NCBI RefSeq assembly: GCF_016428855.1 | Contig: NZ_JAELTN010000015.1 | Location: 29,113 to 93,112, forward strand | Source: Pedobacter sp. ASV28 | GTDB lineage: Bacteria; Bacteroidota; Bacteroidia; Sphingobacteriales; Sphingobacteriaceae | Reading direction: 5' to 3' | DNA length: 64,000 nt | Shown: positions 55,027-64,000 of the stretch, in pieces | Position numbering within the stretch: the stretch's first letter is position 1 | Layout: every line of letters begins with the position of its first letter | The notes under the pieces: generated by a model | Told to the model about the DNA's origin: nothing | Databases searched by the model: none | What the model saw: the letters and a program-made list of their open reading frames with translations, nothing else | Translations under genes and position numbers: made by a program

Positions 55027-56010
55027 ATGAATAAAATAAAAAATATAGGCGTTTTAACTTCCGGAGGCGACTCTCCAGGAATGAATGCTGCCATCAGGGC
55101 GGTAGTTAGGGGCAGTTTATACTATAAGTTAGAGGTAACGGGTATCTTAAGGGGATATGATGGTCTGATCAATGCTGATTTTATTTCTATGGATGGAAAA
55201 TCTGTGGCCAATATTATTCAGCGTGGCGGAACCATATTGAAAACTGCCCGTTGTGATGAGTTTAGAACCAAGGAAGGTAGGGCAAAGGCCTATCAAAACT
55301 TGGTAGATCATAAAATAGATGCTTTGGTGGTCATTGGTGGAGACGGAACTTTTACGGGGGCCGATATCTTTTCTAAGGAATACGATATTCCTGTAGTTGG
55401 CTTGCCGGGTACGATTGATAATGACCTGGAAGGAACCGATTTGACCATTGGTTATGACACGGCCATTAATACGGTAGTAAACGCAGTAGATAAAATTAGG
55501 GATACTGCAGAATCTCACGATCGTTTGTTTATTGTAGAGGTAATGGGAAGAGATTCGGGACTGATTGCTTTGAGAAGTGGAATTGGCGTAGGTGCCGAAG
55601 CCATTTTGATACCCGAAGCCAAGACCAGTGTAGATGAATTAATTACACGTTTACACCATGGAAGAAAAGATAAAGCCTCTAAGATTATCGTAGTTGCCGA
55701 GGGAGACGAGGCAGGAGGTGCTTATAAGGTAGGCGAAGTGCTGAAGGAAGAATTTCCTAGCTATGATATCAGGATCTCGGTACTGGGCCATATACAACGT
55801 GGAGGGAAACCTAGCTGTATGGATAGGGTATTGGCCAGTCGTTTGGGGGTTGCGGCAGTAGAGGGATTGCTAGAGGGCAAAACAGGCGTAATGGCGGGGC
55901 AGATCAATAGAGAAATTGTATTTACTCCTTTCTTCAAAGCCATTAAACACATAGATGCTGCCCAAATCACACCTGCATGGTTACGCTTGGCAGAAATACT
56001 GTCGTTATAG
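55027..56010 (+). CDS. pfkA: ATP-dependent 6-phosphofructokinase
   Basis: This enzyme phosphorylates fructose 6-phosphate in glycolysis. The 327-residue protein has GGDSPGMN (13-20), GGDGTFTGAD (104-113), the catalytic Asp in PGTIDNDL (127-134) and GYDTAIN. The remaining active-site segments are EVMGRDSG and LGHIQRGGKPSCMDR. Gly at position 105 of the GGDGT motif is the ATP-type signature rather than the pyrophosphate type. It starts immediately after dsbD and ends at a strong terminator. Confidence 0.97.
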   Translation: MNKIKNIGVLTSGGDSPGMNAAIRAVVRGSLYYKLEVTGILRGYDGLINADFISMDGKSVANIIQRGGTILKTARCDEFRTKEGRAKAYQNLVDHKIDALVVIGGDGTFTGADIFSKEYDIPVVGLPGTIDNDLEGTDLTIGYDTAINTVVNAVDKIRDTAESHDRLFIVEVMGRDSGLIALRSGIGVGAEAILIPEAKTSVDELITRLHHGRKDKASKIIVVAEGDEAGGAYKVGEVLKEEFPSYDIRISVLGHIQRGGKPSCMDRVLASRLGVAAVEGLLEGKTGVMAGQINREIVFTPFFKAIKHIDAAQITPAWLRLAEILSL

Positions 56011-56031
56011 CAATATAATCATAAATTTGAT

Positions 56032-56063
56032 AAGGCTGTTCACACTTTGGACAGCCTTTTTTT
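56032..56063 (+). terminator. Intrinsic terminator after pfkA
   Basis: AAGGCTGT (56032-56039) pairs with ACAGCCTT (56051-56058), extended by two more pairs, and is followed by a T-tract. Confidence 0.9.
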
Positions 56064-56201
56064 GTATAGTTGTTGTAATTTACTAGCTATAAATTTGATT
56101 TTGATGGAAGCTTCTGGGAAATATAAAGTTTAATCTCCTTTTGGCTTAACCCTTAGTGTTTTAGAGTATTTTTTTTATCTTGAATAAAAAAATATCTAGA
56201 T

Positions 56202-57740
56202 ATGCTGGTAAAAACTTATGGAAGTGCGGTCTATGGAGTTGATGCGTTAACCATCACCATTGAGGTGAGCGTAGATAGCGGAGCTAAATATTATATGGTG
56301 GGCCTGCCAGATAATGCGGTCAAAGAAAGCCTGTTTAGGGTAGAAAGTGCTATCCGTATTGCCGGATACCGTATGCCCCGACAAAAAATAGTGGTCAATT
56401 TAGCGCCTGCAGATATCAGAAAGGAAGGCTCTGCCTATGATCTTCCCATAGCTATAGGGATATTGGCGGCATCGGGGCAGATTGCAGCAGATGAACTGGA
56501 TAAATATATCGTTATGGGCGAACTCTCCTTAGATGGAGGTTTGCAGAGCATAAAAGGTGCATTGCCCATCGCCATCCAAGCTAGAAAAGAAGCTTTTAAG
56601 GGCTTTATACTGCCCAAAACAAACAGTAGGGAAGCGGCGATTGTAAACGATGTGGAAGTTTATGGCATGGAAACGCTCGCTGAGGTGATCACTTTTTTTA
56701 ACCAGGTAGAAAAACCGCAGCCTGTAGAGGTAAATACAAGGGAAGAGTTTTTTAGACAGGTTAATGACTATGAGCAGGATTTTTCGGATGTTAAAGGACA
56801 GGAAAATATAAAAAGGGCGTTGGAAATTGCGGCCGCCGGAGGGCATAATGTAATTCTAATTGGTCCACCTGGCGCAGGGAAGACTATGCTGGCCAAACGT
56901 TTGCCCACTATTTTACCTCCTTTAAACCTGCAAGAGGCTTTAGAAAGCACTAAAATTTATTCTGTAGCAGGAAAGCTGCCTGTATCTAATGCTTTAATGA
57001 CCGAAAGACCCTATCGTGCGCCACACCATACCATATCTGACGTGGCATTGGTGGGCGGTGGGATTAATCCCCAACCGGGTGAAATTTCTTTGGCACATAA
57101 TGGGGTCTTGTTTCTGGATGAGTTGCCCGAGTTTAAACGTACGGTACTGGAAGTAATGCGCCAACCCTTGGAAGATAGAAGGGTCAGCATTTCCCGGGCA
57201 AAATTTTCGGTAGAATACCCTTCCAGTTTTATGCTGGTCGCTTCGATGAATCCTTGTCCTTGTGGTTTTTATAATCACCCTGAAAAGGAGTGTCTGTGTG
57301 GACCAGGTGTGGTTCAAAAGTATTTAAGCAAAATATCAGGTCCCCTGTTAGATCGTATAGACCTTCATGTAGAGGTTACGCCAGTTAATTTTTCGGAGCT
57401 TTCTTCTGCACGGCAGGCCGAAAAAAGTAGCCTGATCAGGCAGCGGGTAATGAAGGCCAGAGAAATACAGGACCAACGCTTCGAACAATTGGAAGGGATG
57501 CATGCCAATGCCCAGATGAGTTCAAATATGGTAAGGCAGATTTGTGAAATTGACGAGGTAGGAAAAAGCCTGATCAAACAGGCAATGGAAAAACTGGGGC
57601 TTTCTGCCCGTGCCTATGACAGAATCTTAAAGGTGGCACGTACCATTGCCGATCTGGATGCAAGTGAAGCTATTGGCGCCGAGCATTTGGCCGAAGCGAT
57701 CCACTACCGCAGCCTAGACCGAGAAAGTTGGGCGGGATAA
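56202..57740 (+). CDS. YifB/ComM-family Mg-chelatase-like AAA+ ATPase
   Basis: This 512-residue protein starts with the Lon-like ChlI domain (MLVKTYGSAVYGVDALTITIEV; NLAPADIRKEGSAYDLPIAIGIL). The AAA+ module follows, with Walker A GPPGAGKTMLAKR (about residue 221) and Walker B VLFLDELPEF, and a four-cysteine loop CPCGFYNHPEKECLCGPG. The end is the Mg-chelatase C-terminal domain (LSARAYDRILKVARTIADLD). ComM helicase assists branch migration in natural transformation. In this organism the role is inferred. It stands alone. Confidence 0.93.
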   Translation: MLVKTYGSAVYGVDALTITIEVSVDSGAKYYMVGLPDNAVKESLFRVESAIRIAGYRMPRQKIVVNLAPADIRKEGSAYDLPIAIGILAASGQIAADELDKYIVMGELSLDGGLQSIKGALPIAIQARKEAFKGFILPKTNSREAAIVNDVEVYGMETLAEVITFFNQVEKPQPVEVNTREEFFRQVNDYEQDFSDVKGQENIKRALEIAAAGGHNVILIGPPGAGKTMLAKRLPTILPPLNLQEALESTKIYSVAGKLPVSNALMTERPYRAPHHTISDVALVGGGINPQPGEISLAHNGVLFLDELPEFKRTVLEVMRQPLEDRRVSISRAKFSVEYPSSFMLVASMNPCPCGFYNHPEKECLCGPGVVQKYLSKISGPLLDRIDLHVEVTPVNFSELSSARQAEKSSLIRQRVMKAREIQDQRFEQLEGMHANAQMSSNMVRQICEIDEVGKSLIKQAMEKLGLSARAYDRILKVARTIADLDASEAIGAEHLAEAIHYRSLDRESWAG

Positions 57741-57812
57741 TTTTGCAAGTTCATCATTCCTGTGTATGCGGGCATCTCATCAGAGGGCATGACCGCACAT
57801 AAAGAAAAGATT

Positions 57813-58052
57813 TTACTCCTCCTCTTCAGGCTCTTCTTTATAGTTTGCAATAAGTTTACCCAAAGTATTGACCTCTTCATCGGGTTCAAAAAGAGGTATA
57901 CCTGTTTCCTTGTCAAACTTGATCCACTGTTCACCCTCATCTTTTTGGATTTGTAGGTATTCCTTGCCCTGCTTGTAAATGGTATAGGTATGATCTCCTT
58001 CAGGGAAAACGGCATAATCAATGCCTTTTACTTCTAAATCAAAAGGTTGCAT
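57813..58052 (-). CDS. Small acidic protein of unknown function
   Basis: This 79-residue protein is acidic and ends EEPEEEE. Alternating beta-strand patterns (YAVFPEGDHTYTIYKQGKEYLQIQKDE) suggest a small beta-sheet fold. It starts 4 nt after the stop of the TlpA-like gene, so it is probably the last gene of the four-gene operon from 62511. No domain is recognised. No cysteines are present. Confidence 0.72.
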   Translation of the reverse strand: MQPFDLEVKGIDYAVFPEGDHTYTIYKQGKEYLQIQKDEGEQWIKFDKETGIPLFEPDEEVNTLGKLIANYKEEPEEEE

Positions 58053-58056
58053 CTTG

Positions 58057-58641
58057 CTAATTTTTCAAATCGATTAATTGTTGGATAAAGGTCGTAAATT
58101 TTTTGCTATGGTAGTTAGCCACTCCCTCATGTTTAAATGATAACCGACCTTTTTTGTCAAAAACAATGGTAGTAGGCAAGGATCTACTAAAAAGATCTTC
58201 CGGGACATTGCTGGCCATTTGATAGATAGGCAGTTGATAACCCTTCCTGTTCATGTAGGCATTTGATTTGGCAAAGTCATGGTCGGCATCTACCATAATA
58301 AATGCTACATTTTCATGATCTTTGTACTGCTCGTAAAGCTTATTGATAGAAGGCATTTCTGCCAAGCAGGGAGGGCACCAGGTGGCCCAGAAATTAAGAA
58401 ATACGACTTTGCCCTTTAGCTCAGCTAAACTTGTAATCTTGCCCTTGCTATCTTTAAATTGGATAGCTAATGATTGACTGGTTAAAGTTGTTTTTTCGGT
58501 CTGTGTTTCGGGATCGAACAAGCCAACCTGCATTAAACCCTGTAAGAGCAATGCTTTGGCAGATGGAACAATAAGGATTAATCCTAAGCATAGGATAAAA
58601 ATGCCGTTATAGATATATTTTTTCAAAGCGTTTATTTCCAT
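58057..58641 (-). CDS. TlpA-like membrane-anchored thioredoxin
   Basis: This 194-residue protein has an N-terminal membrane anchor (about residues 12-35) and a TlpA/ResA-type domain. Its active site is W88-C-P-P-C92 in FLNFWATWCPPCLAEMPS, with the cis-Pro loop RSLPTTIVFD. The anchor lacks a cleavage site, so the domain faces the periplasm. The likely role is reduction of disulfides in exported proteins. It follows the M28 peptidase gene by 6 nt and precedes the 79-residue gene by 4 nt. Confidence 0.92.
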   Translation of the reverse strand: MEINALKKYIYNGIFILCLGLILIVPSAKALLLQGLMQVGLFDPETQTEKTTLTSQSLAIQFKDSKGKITSLAELKGKVVFLNFWATWCPPCLAEMPSINKLYEQYKDHENVAFIMVDADHDFAKSNAYMNRKGYQLPIYQMASNVPEDLFSRSLPTTIVFDKKGRLSFKHEGVANYHSKKFTTFIQQLIDLKN

Positions 58642-58647
58642 AATTTG

Positions 58648-59584
58648 TTATTTCAGTTTGATCAGGGCCTCGAAAATCCCATCGATTACTTTAGCCATTC
58701 TTTTAATATCCAATGTTTCCATCTTATCCGTTACCTGATGATAGTTTTTATTTCTGTAAAAAGAAGTATCGGTAATCATTAATGCGCTATAGCCAAACTG
58801 CCAATAATTTAGGTGATCCGAAAAGTCGATGCCGGGCAATATTTTTGGCCCGGTAAACTTTTTGGTTTTAATGTAGTTGGTCTGTTTAAAGCTTTGGCTA
58901 AAGCTACGGGCAAATTTACCCTTATTAAACTTATTAACCAACGTAATATAATTGCCTTTGTTGCCATAGAACCAAGATAAAATACCTAATGGGTAATCTT
59001 GTGTTTTTGGTTCGTCTCTAAAATACCCGATCATCTCTACTGAGAGCATGCCATATACCGCTATTTTATGGTCGGACAGAAACTTTGCATGGATGTAGCT
59101 TCCCATAATATTCAGTTCTGAAATAGGGTGGCTCTTCGAGCGTATAGGTAACCAGATCTATGCGTTTACTTAATTTTTGTGTTTGAAGTTGGCGTGCCAA
59201 TTCCAAAAGTGCAACTACACCACTGGCATTGTCATCTGCACCCTCTTGGTTTCCACAGACATCATAATGTGCCCCAACAATAATTCTTTGTTGATTTTCT
59301 GTACCAAAAGAGCAGATTACGTTTTTATATATTTTTCCATCTACCGTGTATTCCTGAAAGGAAACACTGTCACTGTAATTTAGGAAATCCTGTTTAATAT
59401 AATTGGCCACTTTATTGAGTTGGTCAATGTTTTGATGGTTGCGGTATTGTCCTGTTTTGGTAATTTTTTCTAAATGGTTTTTGATGCTTGTGGTATCTGC
59501 ATGTCCAAAACAAAAGATCGAATTAAAACAAAGAAATAAGAGGGGTGGAAATCTCATTAGTAATTTAAAATAATGGTATCTCAT
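58648..59584 (-). pseudogene. M28-family secreted peptidase, broken by a single-base frameshift
   Basis: Two frames, 59066-59584 and 58648-59106, form one M28 peptidase. The first has a signal peptide and the metal-site pieces GAHYDVCGNQEGADDNASGVVALLEL and TLEEPPYFRTEY. The second starts at MGSYIHAKFL and has the late metal-binding part DFSDHLNYWQFGYSALMITDTSFYRNKNYHQVTD. Removing one A from the AA at 59107-59108 (+ strand) joins them as FRTEYMGSYIHAKFL, the expected family sequence. The gene lies between the beta-barrel and TlpA genes. Either the organism has lost the enzyme or the base is an error. Confidence 0.85.
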
Positions 59585-59595
59585 TGCATTTCCTT

Positions 59596-62511
59596 CTAAT
59601 CGGGGTCTACACGTATATTTGTACCCTTAGTACCAAATTTAGAGAGGTTATAGCTTAGCCCAAAAGAAAAAACACGGGTAATTACATTGTTCTTGGAGTC
59701 GATAACCGAATTGCCCAATACTTGTCTGGAAATCATATTACCTTGGTTCAGTAAGTCGCTGGCACTAGCAGTGATGCTTAAAGAGTTGTTTTTTAGCATT
59801 TGTTTACTCAGGTTAAGCCCAATCAAAAGAGGGTTTTGATTGGCAATGGCATAGCCACTGTTAATGCGCTTGGCAGCAGAAAAACCTATACGATAAGTTT
59901 TTTTAACCGTGGCGTTTCCATTTAACGAAAGCGATAGGGTTTTTAAGTCCCTATCTCCATGCTGGACAGAAGTGTTTGAGTTTGAGCTATAGGAATAATT
60001 GGCACCACCACTTAAATTCAAAACGGATAACTTAAGCCTTGCATTAAGATTGGCACTAAAAGTTCTGGTCATGAAAAAATTGGTAGTGGTTAACTGTCCG
60101 GGATTGAAAGTTGAATTAATTGATGGGAGATTAAGCAAGGTTATACCTCCGCCCGTTAGCATGATTTCCTGGCCCAGTGCCATGCTCGAAAAGCTATTCG
60201 CTAACCCCAAAATATTATTGTTGTTTACTTGGCTGTAGCCTAAACCTGTATTAAAACTCATCTTTTTTAGATTAATATTTCCTGAGATATTTTGTGAGAA
60301 ATTTAATCCACTGTTGAAATAACGGATATTATTAATGAAAAGGGCTTTGTTCGATACCCCTATTGTTCCACTATAGCCTACGGAGAACACGTTCTTTTTT
60401 AGGGGGATGTTAATGTTATAGTTTCCACTTAAGTTATAAGTTCCATTGGTATTTTCGTATCGAGTCTCCTGTCTATAGCTGCCTAAAGTATCGGGTACTA
60501 CAATTACATTGTTAACGATCTCATTTTGGGTAGTTGAAAAGTTAGCTGAAACGAACATCGAAGCGCCAGATTTTGCTTCTACATAATTATAATTTGCATT
60601 TAAACGATGCTGGAAAAAGGCTTTAAGATTTGGATTGCCAATAATGATATTTTGTAGGTTTTGTGTGTTTCTAATGGGCTGCAATTGGTTGGCCGAAGGA
60701 CTATTGTTACTACCGCTATAACCCAACGATAACGTTTTGCCCTTTTCCAAGGTCCTACTCAAATTTAAACTGGGCGAATAATTGAAATTATTATTCACGA
60801 TTTTTTGCGCTATGTTAATGTAGTTATTCCTTAACATTGTTGGCCTGGCATTTAAGCCCAAGCTAAAACGCATTTTTTTGTTGGTGTAATTATAGCCAAT
60901 ACCCAATGTTTGCGTAATAAATAGAGAAGTAAGTGCCGAACTGAGCGAATCGACAAACCGATAGCTGTTAGTTAGGTTGCTTAATACATAAGTCGCCGTC
61001 TGGTTGGTATTGTTGTTTAGGGAAAGGGCGTAATTAAAACTAATCGTTCTATTGCCTGTAGTATCTGTAGCCTTGTTAAGGGGCATGATATAGTTGGTGC
61101 TAAAAGAAAAGCTCTGGGTGCGGTTTCTGCTATCGATGTTGCGGTTCAGTACCGAATCCTTTAGCAGGGTAAGATCTTGTTGGTTATAGTATAAAGTATT
61201 GGTGTTAATAAGCTGATTAGATTGTTGGTTTGATAGAGAAAAGCCAAAGTTGGCAGACAGCGAACCCCTTTTTTTACTCCTCTTTTTAGATAAGCTAAAA
61301 TTGGCATTCAGACTGGGAGAATTCCCTTCGGTTTCGTTAAAATTTTTAAAGTCTTGTTTGGTGAGGCCCGTCTGATTGTTTAGGCTGAAGCGATTGTTGG
61401 CATGCTGACTATAAGATCCGGCAATAGATCCATTCACATATATTGTTTGATTGGAGAGGTAAAAATTTGAGTTGAGGTTGTGCCTTGTGTTTTTGGTATT
61501 CCCCGAGTTTTGTGAAAAGTTATAATAGGATCCTGCGTCGCTAACCGTTTCTACGGCCTGCTCATTGGTGAAGTCGTTACTATTCTGGTTGGCACTATAG
61601 TTAATGCCAAAGTTGCCATTTTTGCCTATTTTATCCCTATGGTTAATGGTGGCTCCCTTACTGTCGCTATTTCCGGCACCATTGTTTTGCATTAGATAGT
61701 TTAAGCTAGCCCCAGTCTGCTTATCGTCATTCCATAGGTTAACGTTGTTTCTGGAACCTAGCTGTTGGTTTGAGCCAGCAGTAATAGACATGTTCCCAAA
61801 CTTTCCTCGGTTCATACCTGGTTTGGTTACAATATTGATCAATTTTTGAGGCTCACCAACTTTTAGTCCCGTAAAATTTGCCTGATCGCCATAATCATCA
61901 ATGATCTGAATTTTAGATACAATTTCTGCAGGGAGCTTGGCAATAAACTCCTTCACATCATTGGTGAAAAAATCTTTGCCGTTCACACGCAGCTTAACCA
62001 CATCTTGCCCCATGGACTTTACATTGTATTCATCGTCAACCTCAATTCCGGGGAATTGCTTGATCAGGTCGGCCACATTATCTCCCTCAAATACCTTAAA
62101 AGCAGCAGCATTGTATTCTACCGTATCCTGCATTAACCTTATAGGGTTGGGTTTTGATTTGATGACCACTTCCTTTAGCATATTGTCAGCTAGCTGAAGT
62201 TCAATGGTATTGATATTTAGTTGCTTTTTTTGGGCGAAGGTATAAGTTTGGCTATAGGTCTGATAGCCCATAACCGAGACGTTAAGCTCAAAGCTTTCCC
62301 CTTTTATTTTGGTAATACTGAATGAGCCATATTCGTCTGTTTTTGTTCTTAATGTATCCTTTTGGTCAACAAGAACAATGCTGGCATGTGCAATGGCAAT
62401 ACCACTGGTATCTGCTATTTTTCCGTTTACCTTTTTATAGGTTTGTGCAAAGCCGCTGAGGTGGCCGAAAATAAAGGGTAAAATAAATAATAAAAAGTAT
62501 AAATTCTTCAA
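59596..62511 (-). CDS. Outer-membrane beta-barrel protein with carboxypeptidase-regulatory domain
   Basis: This 971-residue protein has a signal peptide ending GFAQ. A CarboxypepD-regulatory-like domain comes first (about 27-115: VNGKIADTSGIAIAHASIVLVDQ). A plug-like region follows (EGDNVADLIKQFPGIEVDDEYNVKSMGQDVVKLRVNGKDFF), then a long barrel rich in Asn, Ser and Tyr. It resembles the outer-membrane beta-barrel family 3 transporters rather than classical SusC: no SusC signature is present. It is the first gene of a probable operon with the M28 peptidase (11-nt gap). Substrate unknown. Confidence 0.88.
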   Translation of the reverse strand: MKNLYFLLFILPFIFGHLSGFAQTYKKVNGKIADTSGIAIAHASIVLVDQKDTLRTKTDEYGSFSITKIKGESFELNVSVMGYQTYSQTYTFAQKKQLNINTIELQLADNMLKEVVIKSKPNPIRLMQDTVEYNAAAFKVFEGDNVADLIKQFPGIEVDDEYNVKSMGQDVVKLRVNGKDFFTNDVKEFIAKLPAEIVSKIQIIDDYGDQANFTGLKVGEPQKLINIVTKPGMNRGKFGNMSITAGSNQQLGSRNNVNLWNDDKQTGASLNYLMQNNGAGNSDSKGATINHRDKIGKNGNFGINYSANQNSNDFTNEQAVETVSDAGSYYNFSQNSGNTKNTRHNLNSNFYLSNQTIYVNGSIAGSYSQHANNRFSLNNQTGLTKQDFKNFNETEGNSPSLNANFSLSKKRSKKRGSLSANFGFSLSNQQSNQLINTNTLYYNQQDLTLLKDSVLNRNIDSRNRTQSFSFSTNYIMPLNKATDTTGNRTISFNYALSLNNNTNQTATYVLSNLTNSYRFVDSLSSALTSLFITQTLGIGYNYTNKKMRFSLGLNARPTMLRNNYINIAQKIVNNNFNYSPSLNLSRTLEKGKTLSLGYSGSNNSPSANQLQPIRNTQNLQNIIIGNPNLKAFFQHRLNANYNYVEAKSGASMFVSANFSTTQNEIVNNVIVVPDTLGSYRQETRYENTNGTYNLSGNYNINIPLKKNVFSVGYSGTIGVSNKALFINNIRYFNSGLNFSQNISGNINLKKMSFNTGLGYSQVNNNNILGLANSFSSMALGQEIMLTGGGITLLNLPSINSTFNPGQLTTTNFFMTRTFSANLNARLKLSVLNLSGGANYSYSSNSNTSVQHGDRDLKTLSLSLNGNATVKKTYRIGFSAAKRINSGYAIANQNPLLIGLNLSKQMLKNNSLSITASASDLLNQGNMISRQVLGNSVIDSKNNVITRVFSFGLSYNLSKFGTKGTNIRVDPD

Positions 62512-62530
62512 AGGTTACACGTTGCTCAAA

Positions 62531-62559
62531 CAAACTTAATATTTAGTTTCAAGCTTCAA
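62531..62559 (-). promoter_or_regulatory. Promoter of the beta-barrel/M28/TlpA operon
   Basis: On the - strand TAAGTTTG (62538-62531) is a perfect -7 box, with TTG (62559-62557) 18 bp upstream. The predicted leader is about 13 nt before the ATG at 62511. Confidence 0.5.
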
Positions 62560-62652
62560 CCTTTTTAACAAAAAATTGACTAAGGGAGCTTTGGCCATTA
62601 TTGAGATGCCACTTCCCTTAACTTTCCATAAGTGTTTTGTAAGATTAATACA

Positions 62653-62735
62653 CAAAAAATAAAAGTCGCCATGCGAAGGAAAAGAACACTGTTGCTTAGA
62701 CAAAAAAGTTTATTCCCTTAACCGCAATGGCGACT
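62653..62735 (-). terminator. Large bulged terminator hairpin after the DUF4397 gene
   Basis: Read on the - strand, AGTCGCCAT (62735-62727) pairs with ATGGCGACT (62672-62664) as a 9-bp stem. A one-base bulge and further GCG/CGC pairing extend it, and the internal loop is about 50 nt. A T-rich tail follows. It lies 23 nt past the DUF4397 stop. The long internal loop is unusual for a terminator. Confidence 0.65.
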
Positions 62736-62758
62736 AATGTAGGATCTGATAAGAACCT

Positions 62759-63454
62759 TTATTTATGTACAAAGACGGTAGCACCAAACTTAGTGTCATC
62801 GGTATTGGCTTTTAGTCCCTTTGCATACAAGGTATAGACTTTTCCTACTTCTATTTTAACATTGGCCAATACGGTAACTACCGTACCTGTAGCCTGGTCT
62901 TTAACATTGAAGGTCATTTGTTCTGCCGGATCAATGTCCTGGAAGGTGGTGTATTCTTTAAAGAGTTTATTGGTAAAAAGATCACTAGTGGCCCCATTAA
63001 TACTTAAATTTAAGGCACCCGCATCTGGGCTAAGGTTTACAAAGCGAATTTTAGCTTTTCCTGTAGCGGGTTTGCTCAGGTCATCTTCCAATAATAGGAA
63101 ATTAATGTTTTCCAACTTGTCAATTACAAAAAGAGAATAACCAATTTGAGGCTTAAGTGTAGCTTGTGCTCCTTTTAGAGAATTTGAATTGCCTTTTTTG
63201 GTCACATTGAATACCCTGTTGCCAGAATAGGCACTTAGGTAATCTGTTTTATCGCCAAACGAAAAATCTAGGCCGGTAGCTTTTGTATTATCGACATACA
63301 CATCTAGTTTTTCTAAAGTTGGGGAAGCTTGGATAATGCTGAGACCTGAGACCTGGATGGGTTCGTAATCCTTATCTAGCTTTGAGCAAGAAAACAAACC
63401 TGTAGATAAGGCGACCGCTGCAATCAAAGCTTTATAGTTAAATGAGATTTTCAT
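62759..63454 (-). CDS. DUF4397 lipoprotein
   Basis: This 231-residue protein has a lipoprotein signal (AVALSTGLFSC, Cys at about residue 23). It is followed by two similar beta-sandwich halves: IQASPTLEKLDVYVDNTKAT and IRFVNLSPDAGALNLSINGAT. These are the features of DUF4397 domains, which are found in surface proteins of many Bacteroidota. Location on the outer membrane or in the periplasm is likely; ligand and role are unknown. It stands alone between a terminator and the metallophosphoesterase gene. Confidence 0.88.
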   Translation of the reverse strand: MKISFNYKALIAAVALSTGLFSCSKLDKDYEPIQVSGLSIIQASPTLEKLDVYVDNTKATGLDFSFGDKTDYLSAYSGNRVFNVTKKGNSNSLKGAQATLKPQIGYSLFVIDKLENINFLLLEDDLSKPATGKAKIRFVNLSPDAGALNLSINGATSDLFTNKLFKEYTTFQDIDPAEQMTFNVKDQATGTVVTVLANVKIEVGKVYTLYAKGLKANTDDTKFGATVFVHK

Positions 63455-63548
63455 AATTAAATATTATATTAAACAACGAGTTAATGGCCATTAACTTTTT
63501 AACCTATACGAGCCTAACTATAGAAACGCTACAACGATATTAAAGTTT

Positions 63549-64000
63549 TTATTTCTTTTTTAGTTCGATCACTGTAATCTCAGGCCAAATGCCTACGCGA
63601 CCAGAAAATCCAATAAAGCCAAATCCCCTGTTAACATTTAAAACCAGATTGTTTTCTCTTTTGATGCCTGCCCAATGTTTGTAACGAAACTTGACCGGGC
63701 TCCATTTGATGCCGAAGGCTTCTATGCCAAATTGCATGCCGTGCGTATGGCCTGCCAAGGTGAGGTGTATTTTAGAAGGATAGTGTTTTACCTGTGCATC
63801 CCAATGCGTGGGATCATGCGAAAGGAGTATTTTAAAATCGTTATATTGAGTATTCAACAGTGCCTTATTTAAATCGCCACGCTCACCAAAACCTAAACCC
63901 CAGTTTTCTACGCCCGCCAAAATGATTTTTTGCCCATTTTTATGCAGTTCTACATGTTCGTCAAGTAATAAGCGGAAACCCAGTGTAGCATGGTATTTTT
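63549..64000 (-). CDS. Metallophosphoesterase, cut by the window end
   Basis: The C-terminal 149 residues of a calcineurin-like phosphoesterase are visible. The frame stays open to the window edge, so the start is not here. Visible motifs are LAGVENWGLGF, ILLSHDPTHWDAQ (H of the metal site) and LTLAGHTHGMQFG (the GHTH metal motif). The end reads GFGFIGFSGRVGIWPEITVIELKKK. This resembles the YkuE-like membrane-associated phosphoesterases. The substrate is unknown. Confidence 0.88.
   Translation of the reverse strand, partial: KYHATLGFRLLLDEHVELHKNGQKIILAGVENWGLGFGERGDLNKALLNTQYNDFKILLSHDPTHWDAQVKHYPSKIHLTLAGHTHGMQFGIEAFGIKWSPVKFRYKHWAGIKRENNLVLNVNRGFGFIGFSGRVGIWPEITVIELKKK

Overview
The window reads as a contiguous chromosomal segment of a Bacteroidota bacterium, most likely Sphingobacteriaceae (Pedobacter-like). 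The basis is AT-rich DNA, TAnnTTTG-type -7 promoter boxes, few Shine-Dalgarno sites, a SusC/SusD pair, type IX secretion (T9SS) sorting domains with a PorP/SprF protein, GldD, and the futalosine route to menaquinone. I saw no tRNA, rRNA, CRISPR array, transposase, prophage or attachment site. This taxonomic placement rests on gene content, not on a marker-gene comparison.

Layout: 0.1-10.2 kb is mostly housekeeping on the + strand: a TPR protein, phosphosulfolactate synthase, AroE, GldD, an MBL-fold hydrolase, a LolC/E-type permease and a small lipoprotein. Then come mqnB-mqnD (- strand), a PTPS-folE pterin pair and fabD. From 10.36 to 17.5 kb a very large polytopic sensor kinase is tightly coupled to a 1147-residue predicted outer-membrane protein. 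AraC-type regulator, YceI and prfC genes follow on the - strand.

The accessory centre is 21.2-35.9 kb, all on the + strand. It holds a T9SS-A sialidase-like BNR protein with three tandem modules, a frameshifted FG-GAP/VCBS protein, SusC, SusD, a DUF5017 lipoprotein, a T9SS-B adhesin with InlB-type repeats, and a PorP/SprF partner. It looks like a nutrient-binding and surface-protein locus with no local regulator. A near-identical 30-bp motif lies upstream of both transcription units, so they may share a regulator.

After mfd (GTG start, probably leaderless) come two small membrane proteins, a tandem pair of GH30 glycosidases, a Nif3-like and zinc-ribbon pair, a secreted TPR protein, a KAS III-like synthase, and rsfS-ftsH-LUD. 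Then birA, a DsbD system whose alpha domain is a separate gene, pfkA and a YifB/ComM-type ATPase follow. The end of the window holds a four-gene - strand operon (outer-membrane beta-barrel, frameshifted M28 peptidase, TlpA-like thioredoxin, small acidic protein), a DUF4397 lipoprotein, and a metallophosphoesterase cut by the window edge.

Most notable points: the T9SS/SusCD locus with its shared upstream motif; the kinase-outer-membrane protein operon; a structured element between fabD and the kinase; two genes each broken by a single extra base; and two GTG genes with the same -7 box-N4-GTG geometry.
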